The translations under genes were made by a program, and so were the position numbers. Positions 59,816 to 64,000 of a stretch of DNA of 64,000 nt are shown in pieces. The DNA comes from JAGOUA01 sp964428975 (GTDB lineage: Bacteria; Patescibacteriota; Patescibacteriia; 2-12-FULL-60-25). Under the pieces are notes generated by a model that worked only from the letters and a program-made list of their open reading frames with translations, was not told the origin of the DNA and ran no database searches. Numbering within the stretch: the stretch's first letter is position 1; each line of letters begins with the position of its first letter. The DNA is taken from the NCBI GenBank assembly GCA_964428975.1, contig CAYSAI010000004.1, forward strand, positions 27,945 through 91,944, written 5' to 3'.

Positions 59816-62311
59816 TTATTGCATGACAGGCACGTTTTTCTTGAGGAGAAGCTTTCCCGTCGTTTTCTTGTTCGGCGTAAGAAGTGTCGCAACAAGAATG
59901 GACTCAAGCTCTTTCTCGATGATGCGTCGTACGGCGCGTGCACCTTCAAGAGAGTTCTTCTCGATGCGTTCCACCAGCCATTCCACGAGCGCTGCATCTA
60001 TCGAGTAGGTTTTCTGTTCGTGTTCTTTGATACGCTCGAAGAGCGCTTGTACGTCGCGCTCGACAATTTTCGTGAGCGTTGCTTTGGTGAGCGGTTGAAA
60101 TACCACGATCCGATCAAGACGGTTCAAGAGCTCTGGCCGCATCCGCTCACGAAGGTGTTCGAGGACGCGCGTCTCATCAAGAGTTGTCTCTTTTGAACGC
60201 GTTTTTCCAAAACCAAGCGTCTGCTGCTTCACGAGCTCTGAACCGGCGTTTGAGGTCAAAATCACGTACGTATGTCGAAACGAAAGCGCTTTTGCGCTCG
60301 CATCTTGGAGCGTACCATCTTCGAGAATTTGGAGGAGTAAATGCTGTACATCAGGATGTGCTTTCTCGAATTCATCGAACAGCACGACGCTGTGCGGGTG
60401 TTTGCGAATGGCATCAGCGAGGCGATTTTGCTCACGATAGCCGACGTAGCCAGCAGGGGAGCCGAGGAGCTTCGCGACGGAATGCCCTTCCGAAAATTCG
60501 GACATATCAAAACGAATAAGCGCATCTTCTTTTCCAAAAAGTTCAAGCGCAAGCGCACGAGCGAGAGCGGTTTTTCCTGTTCCAGAGGGACCGACAAACA
60601 TCCACGAGGCGCGTGGGCGGTTTGGTGGGGCGAGGCCAAGGCGCGAACGCTTGATGAGATGGGCGACCGCCTCAATCGCCTGCGGCTGACCAAACACGTG
60701 CGTAGAAAGACGCGTTTCCAGCTCACGAAGAAGCGTTGCCTCACTTGAAGCGATCGTCGCAAGAGGAATGCGCGAAAGACGTGCGACTACCTCTAAAATC
60801 GCGTCATGATCAACCACAAGCTTCGCATCTTCTCGCGCTTGTTGAAGAGCTTCGTAGGCATCTTTGCGATCTTTCTGAATCTTCTCTTCATTTTTTGCGA
60901 CTTTCGCCGCTTCTTTCAGGTCGTTTGTCTGCATAGCGAGCTCTTTTTGCTGACGAGCTGTGTCGAGCATTTCGTCCAGAGCACGCAAGGACGTCGTGGC
61001 GTGTTTTGAGTGAAGACGCGCGGCGACGTGTGCGGCCGCTTCATCCATAATGTCGATCGCTTTATCAGGAAAATACCGATCCGTGAGATAGCGCGTCGCG
61101 AGCTCCACGATCCGTTCAAGCGTGCCACTTGCGTAGGTGACATGATGATGCTTCTCGTAACGCGATTGCAGACCCTTCAGCATGAGGAGTGTCGTGCTTG
61201 GCGAAGGCTCGAGTACGTCAATCGGTTGAAAACGTCGATCGAGCGCGGCATCCGGTTCAAGATGTTTTTTGTATTCTGCGGAAGTCGTCGCGCCAATACA
61301 ACGAATCTCGCCGCGAGCAAGAGCAGGTTTGAGGATGTTCGCCGCATCAAGCGAACCGCTCGTCGAACCTGCGCCTACAATCGTGTGAATTTCATCAATA
61401 AACAAGATGATGTTCGGGTCTTGTTTCACCTCTTCGACGAGCTGTTTCAGACGTGCCTCAAACTCTCCTCGATACATAGTTCCTGCCACCATAAGCGCGA
61501 GATCAATCGCATATAGGCGTTTTCCTTGGAGCGTATCAGGTACATCGCCATTCGCGAGACGTGTCGCAAGCCCTTCGGCAATGGCTGTTTTTCCTACACC
61601 GGGTTCACCTAATAGAACAGGATTATTCTTTGTGCGACGACAGAGAATTTCAATCGTGCGCGCGAGCTCCTCTTCACGACCGATGACGGGGTCAAGCGTA
61701 GCAACGGTTTCTTTGCTCGTGAGATGGCGCGCGAACACGTCGAGCGCTTTTCGAGAAACGCGTCCTTGTGGCGGCATTTTTCGCGCGTCGCCCGTTGGTT
61801 CATGTTCATCCTGAAGCGGATCGCGCGTGGGAGAAGCTGGTTCGTGTTCGGTAAAACGTGCGCTTGAAACGAGCAGCTGTTTCAGATGCTCGCGAAGATC
61901 ATCAAAATTCAAGTTTTGCGAGGCAAAAAACGCTTTGAGCACCGTGTCGGGCTTGGCGAGCATCGCATACAGAAGATGTTCCGTGCCGATGTAGCGATGT
62001 TCGAACTCACGTGCGGCGAGCACCGCTTGTTCAAGAAGCAGGCGACTTCCTTGCGAAAGATCAGGCGCAACCACCCCGCCACGCGCTTGGCGATCAGGCA
62101 TGCCCAGCAAGAGTCCTTCCGCACTTTCGCGGTTCACCCCCGCTTTCGTGAGAAGCTCGGCAGCAATCGAGACATGCTCTTGAAGGAGTCCAACCAAAAG
62201 ATCGCTTGGTTCGACGTGCGTTCGTCCGTTGCCAAGCGCAAAACCAAGCGCTTTTTGAAGCGCCTCTTTTAGATGGATGGTGAATCGAGAGAGAAGATCG
62301 TGATCGAGCAT
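59816..62311 (-). CDS. clpC: ClpC/ClpA-type AAA+ unfoldase
   Basis: Double-ring unfoldase feeding proteins to ClpP or remodelling them. The 831-aa protein has an N-terminal Clp-N repeat domain (about 1-145; HVEPSDLLVGLLQEH, YIGTEHLLYAML), first AAA+ domain with Walker A GEPGVGKT and pore loop GTMYRGEFE, a short UVR-like coiled middle (about 435-490), and second AAA+ domain with Walker A GPSGTGKTAL and GSPAGYVGYREQ. A ClpP-binding IGF-type tripeptide near LGFGKTR is plausible. It starts three bases after htpX, in an operon with envelope proteins. clpP is not in the window. Confidence 0.95.
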   Translation of the reverse strand: MLDHDLLSRFTIHLKEALQKALGFALGNGRTHVEPSDLLVGLLQEHVSIAAELLTKAGVNRESAEGLLLGMPDRQARGGVVAPDLSQGSRLLLEQAVLAAREFEHRYIGTEHLLYAMLAKPDTVLKAFFASQNLNFDDLREHLKQLLVSSARFTEHEPASPTRDPLQDEHEPTGDARKMPPQGRVSRKALDVFARHLTSKETVATLDPVIGREEELARTIEILCRRTKNNPVLLGEPGVGKTAIAEGLATRLANGDVPDTLQGKRLYAIDLALMVAGTMYRGEFEARLKQLVEEVKQDPNIILFIDEIHTIVGAGSTSGSLDAANILKPALARGEIRCIGATTSAEYKKHLEPDAALDRRFQPIDVLEPSPSTTLLMLKGLQSRYEKHHHVTYASGTLERIVELATRYLTDRYFPDKAIDIMDEAAAHVAARLHSKHATTSLRALDEMLDTARQQKELAMQTNDLKEAAKVAKNEEKIQKDRKDAYEALQQAREDAKLVVDHDAILEVVARLSRIPLATIASSEATLLRELETRLSTHVFGQPQAIEAVAHLIKRSRLGLAPPNRPRASWMFVGPSGTGKTALARALALELFGKEDALIRFDMSEFSEGHSVAKLLGSPAGYVGYREQNRLADAIRKHPHSVVLFDEFEKAHPDVQHLLLQILEDGTLQDASAKALSFRHTYVILTSNAGSELVKQQTLGFGKTRSKETTLDETRVLEHLRERMRPELLNRLDRIVVFQPLTKATLTKIVERDVQALFERIKEHEQKTYSIDAALVEWLVERIEKNSLEGARAVRRIIEKELESILVATLLTPNKKTTGKLLLKKNVPVMQ

Positions 62312-62314
62312 AGG

Positions 62315-63211
62315 TTAGCGAATCTGGTTTCGAAGAGCCGCGACGCGTTCAGCAACGGGTGGATGTGTGGAAAAAAGCTTATGGATAAACCCAGAAACGC
62401 CGCTCTCTCCAAACGGGGAGGCGATCCAGAGATGGGCCGTCGCGTCGGGCGCGCGTTCAAGGGGAGTGGCCGTGCGGGAAATCTTTTCAAGAGCAGAGGC
62501 GAGTCCTTCAGGATACCGTGTGAGAAGCGCGCCACTCGCATCGGCGAGAAACTCGCGTTTCCGACTGATCGCAAAGCGAATGAGTTGTCCAACGATCGGG
62601 GCGAGAAGCAGGAGAATAATGCCTACGATCATGAGGATGGCTCCCGCGTTTCCTCCTCCATGTGAATTCCCGCGACGACGTCCTCCAAAGCGGAAAAAGA
62701 GATCTGCGAGAAGAGACAGCGACCCAACGAGCACGGCAACGAGCACCATCCAGCGTGTATCATAGTTTTGGATGTGCGACAGCTCATGAGCGAGCACGCC
62801 TTCAAGTTCGATCTTTTCGAGTCGCTCGATAAGACCCGTCGTTACGGCCACGGAAGCGTGCTCTGGATCGCGTCCGGTCGCGAATGCGTTGGGGGAGGGA
62901 TCATCAATGAGATAGAGCTTAGGCATCGGCAATCCCGCCGTAAGGCTCAAGTTTTCGAGGGTGTTCCACAGCTCAGGGGCCTGCTGTTTCGATTCAACGA
63001 GGTTCGCTCCTGCGGCAGAAAGCGCGATCTTGTCGCCACCGAACCACGTGAGAAGCGTTCCGAAGACGGAAAAGCCAAGCGCGAGGAGAAGGCCCGACCA
63101 TCCATCGCCCGTGAGTGTGCCGTAGAGGTAGCCGGTGGCGCTCACGAGCCCAATCACAAGGGCGAGCAAGAGCCCGCTTTTATATTTATTGGAATCAATC
63201 GCTTGGTACAT
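62315..63211 (-). CDS. htpX: HtpX-like M48 membrane zinc protease
   Basis: Membrane protein quality-control protease. The 298-aa protein has two N-terminal helices (about 12-50), the zinc site VLAHELSHIQNYDTRW (HExxH), two further helices (about 150-200) and the third ligand region with KREFLADASGALLTRYPEGLASAL. The C-terminal HPPVAERVAAL is also typical. It overlaps nothing but starts two bases after lemA, an arrangement (lemA-htpX) known widely in bacteria. Confidence 0.95.
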   Translation of the reverse strand: MYQAIDSNKYKSGLLLALVIGLVSATGYLYGTLTGDGWSGLLLALGFSVFGTLLTWFGGDKIALSAAGANLVESKQQAPELWNTLENLSLTAGLPMPKLYLIDDPSPNAFATGRDPEHASVAVTTGLIERLEKIELEGVLAHELSHIQNYDTRWMVLVAVLVGSLSLLADLFFRFGGRRRGNSHGGGNAGAILMIVGIILLLLAPIVGQLIRFAISRKREFLADASGALLTRYPEGLASALEKISRTATPLERAPDATAHLWIASPFGESGVSGFIHKLFSTHPPVAERVAALRNQIR

Positions 63212-63213
63212 GG

Positions 63214-63768
63214 TTAGAATTTCACTTCGACGTTTTTGCGTTCTTCGACGTTGTCCAGCTCAAAAAACTCACGTTTGATGAAGCCGAGCATATTCGCGAT
63301 GAGGTTCGTAGGAAATACTTGAAGTTTTGTGTTGAAATCCCGCACGTTGCCATTGTAGAAACGACGTGAGGCAAGCACTTTATTCTCGGTATCCGTGAGC
63401 TCTTCTTGAAGAGAGAGAAAATTTTGGTTCGCTTTCAAATCAGGGTAGTTCTCCGTAAGGGCGAACAAACTTTTCAAGGTACCGGCAAGCATGTTTTCCG
63501 CTTCCGCTTTTGCGTGAGGAGCCGTGGCGCTCATCGCGGCACTCCGGGCAGCGATCACCTTCTCGAACGTTTGTGATTCATGTGCGGCGTAGCCTTTCAC
63601 GGTGTTCACGAGGTTGGGGATGAGGTCGTAGCGGCGCTTCAGCTGGACATCAATATCTGACCACGCCTCGTCTGTGCGATTGCGAGAGGTGATAAGGCCG
63701 TTGTAGGTGACAATGAGCCATAGGGCGACGACTCCAAGAACGATGAGCAAGATAATAGTGAGAGACAT
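63214..63768 (-). CDS. lemA: LemA family protein
   Basis: A 184-aa protein with one N-terminal helix (about 3-22; SLTIILLIVLGVVALWLIVTYNGLI) and the four-helix LemA bundle: NRTDEAWSDIDVQLKRRYDLIPNLVNTVKGYAAHE, ANQNFLSLQEELTDTENKVLASRRFYN, and QVFPTNLIANMLGF. The function is unclear in the family; it usually sits with HtpX. It is the first gene of the twelve-gene minus-strand operon and follows a strong promoter by about 25 bases. No Shine-Dalgarno site is visible. Confidence 0.95.
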   Translation of the reverse strand: MSLTIILLIVLGVVALWLIVTYNGLITSRNRTDEAWSDIDVQLKRRYDLIPNLVNTVKGYAAHESQTFEKVIAARSAAMSATAPHAKAEAENMLAGTLKSLFALTENYPDLKANQNFLSLQEELTDTENKVLASRRFYNGNVRDFNTKLQVFPTNLIANMLGFIKREFFELDNVEERKNVEVKF

Positions 63769-63796
63769 AGGACAAAGAAGAAGGATTTACCCGTTC

Positions 63797-63825
63797 AGTA
63801 TAGGAACAGAAAGGCGAAACGTCAA
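63797..63825 (-). promoter_or_regulatory. Promoter of the lemA-to-MFS operon
   Basis: On the minus strand TTGACG (63820-63825), exactly 17 bases, TATACT (63797-63802). The -10 ends 28 bases before the lemA ATG. No other promoter of this quality was seen before 47 kb on this strand. Confidence 0.8.
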
Positions 63826-63844
63826 TAAAACGCACAAAACAAAC

Positions 63845-63897
63845 GACCCCGTCAGGCGCGCACATCCAAGGCATGGATTGCGTCGCGAGACGGGGTC
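63845..63897 (-). terminator. Terminator of the gene entering from the right
   Basis: On the minus strand GACCCCGTC and GACGGGGTC form a nine-base stem with a long loop, followed by GTTTGTTTTG. Confidence 0.75.
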
Positions 63898-63898
63898 A

Positions 63899-63922
63899 CC
63901 CCTCCGCTCGCGAGCGGAGGGG
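63899..63922. repeat. 24-base perfect palindrome
   Basis: CCCCTCCGCTCG and CGAGCGGAGGGG abut without a loop between the stop at 63928 and the terminator. No T-run; it may help stall polymerase or bind a dimeric protein. Confidence 0.6.
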
Positions 63923-63927
63923 CAAGG

Positions 63928-64000
63928 TCATAAGGACTCCTTGCGCACGAACAGAACGCGAAACTTGGCACCCCAGCTGCCATCGAACCAGTCGTTGCCG
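63928..64000 (-). CDS. Unknown protein, C-terminal fragment cut by window end
   Basis: The last 23 codons and TGA stop of a minus-strand gene entering from the right edge. The visible end reads WFDGSWGAKFRVLFVRKE. GC-rich, like the MopE-like lipoprotein gene at 42.3-43.6 kb. Two strong hairpins follow. Too little for assignment. Confidence 0.5.
   Translation of the reverse strand, partial: GNDWFDGSWGAKFRVLFVRKESL

Overview
The window looks like a chromosomal piece of a Candidate Phyla Radiation (Patescibacteria) bacterium, possibly Uhrbacteria- or Magasanikbacteria-like. The phylum call is fairly confident and the class is only a guess. Reasons: densely packed ordinary housekeeping genes, proteins with the two-helix type IV secretion pilin domain typical of this group, and many short proteins without recognisable relatives. 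TGA is used as a normal stop, so the recoded Gracilibacteria/Absconditabacteria code does not apply. No rRNA, transposase, phage gene or CRISPR array was seen.

Layout. 1-9.2 kb: a cut-off unknown gene, dnaB, an amino-acid permease, folD, uppS, a NifU-like scaffold, rpmA, an inositol-monophosphatase-like protein and murI. 9.2-17.7 kb: a partial cell-wall cluster (mraY, ftsW/rodA, murG) with two unknown genes behind it, a large signal-peptide coiled-coil protein, tRNA-Lys, a translin-like protein and a WecG/TagA glycosyltransferase. 17.7-29.1 kb: gltX, an M23 peptidase, dus, uvrB, dnaG, rpoD, several unknown genes and tRNA-Asn. 29.2-37.5 kb: an accessory block beginning right after tRNA-Asn, with a His-rich secreted protein, a YtkA-like lipoprotein, an RND adaptor, a CzcA/CusA-type RND pump and a membrane-anchored FAD oxidoreductase. 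37.6-47.3 kb: purine nucleoside phosphorylase, an ABC-F ATPase, a BaiN-type flavoprotein, a Gmad2 lipoprotein, an MGMT-like protein, a compositionally foreign MopE-like lipoprotein, a Nudix hydrolase, tRNA-Arg(GCG) beside a decayed copy, and recG.

47.3-63.8 kb is the most interesting part: twelve minus-strand genes with gaps of at most 17 nt, led by a strong promoter at 63.8 kb. Order: lemA, htpX, clpC, a 1022-aa membrane-anchored protein with an internal tandem duplication, a beta-propeller protein, a DsbA-like oxidoreductase, a pilin-domain protein with an NlpC/P60-like tail, an alpha/beta-hydrolase-like secreted protein, a second pilin-domain protein with an unrelated Cys-rich tail, a second hydrolase-like protein, radA and an MFS transporter. 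I read the centre as an envelope machine in which duplicated pilin modules carry different, probably wall-active, disulfide-rich domains.

Regulation. At least ten genes that begin transcription units have a sigma70-type -10 box ending 6-9 nt before the start codon and no Shine-Dalgarno sequence, so leaderless mRNAs seem common. Many unknown genes instead carry a strong GGAGG-type site. A short inverted-repeat element family (7.1, 28.2 and 17.7 kb) and many hairpin terminators separate the units.
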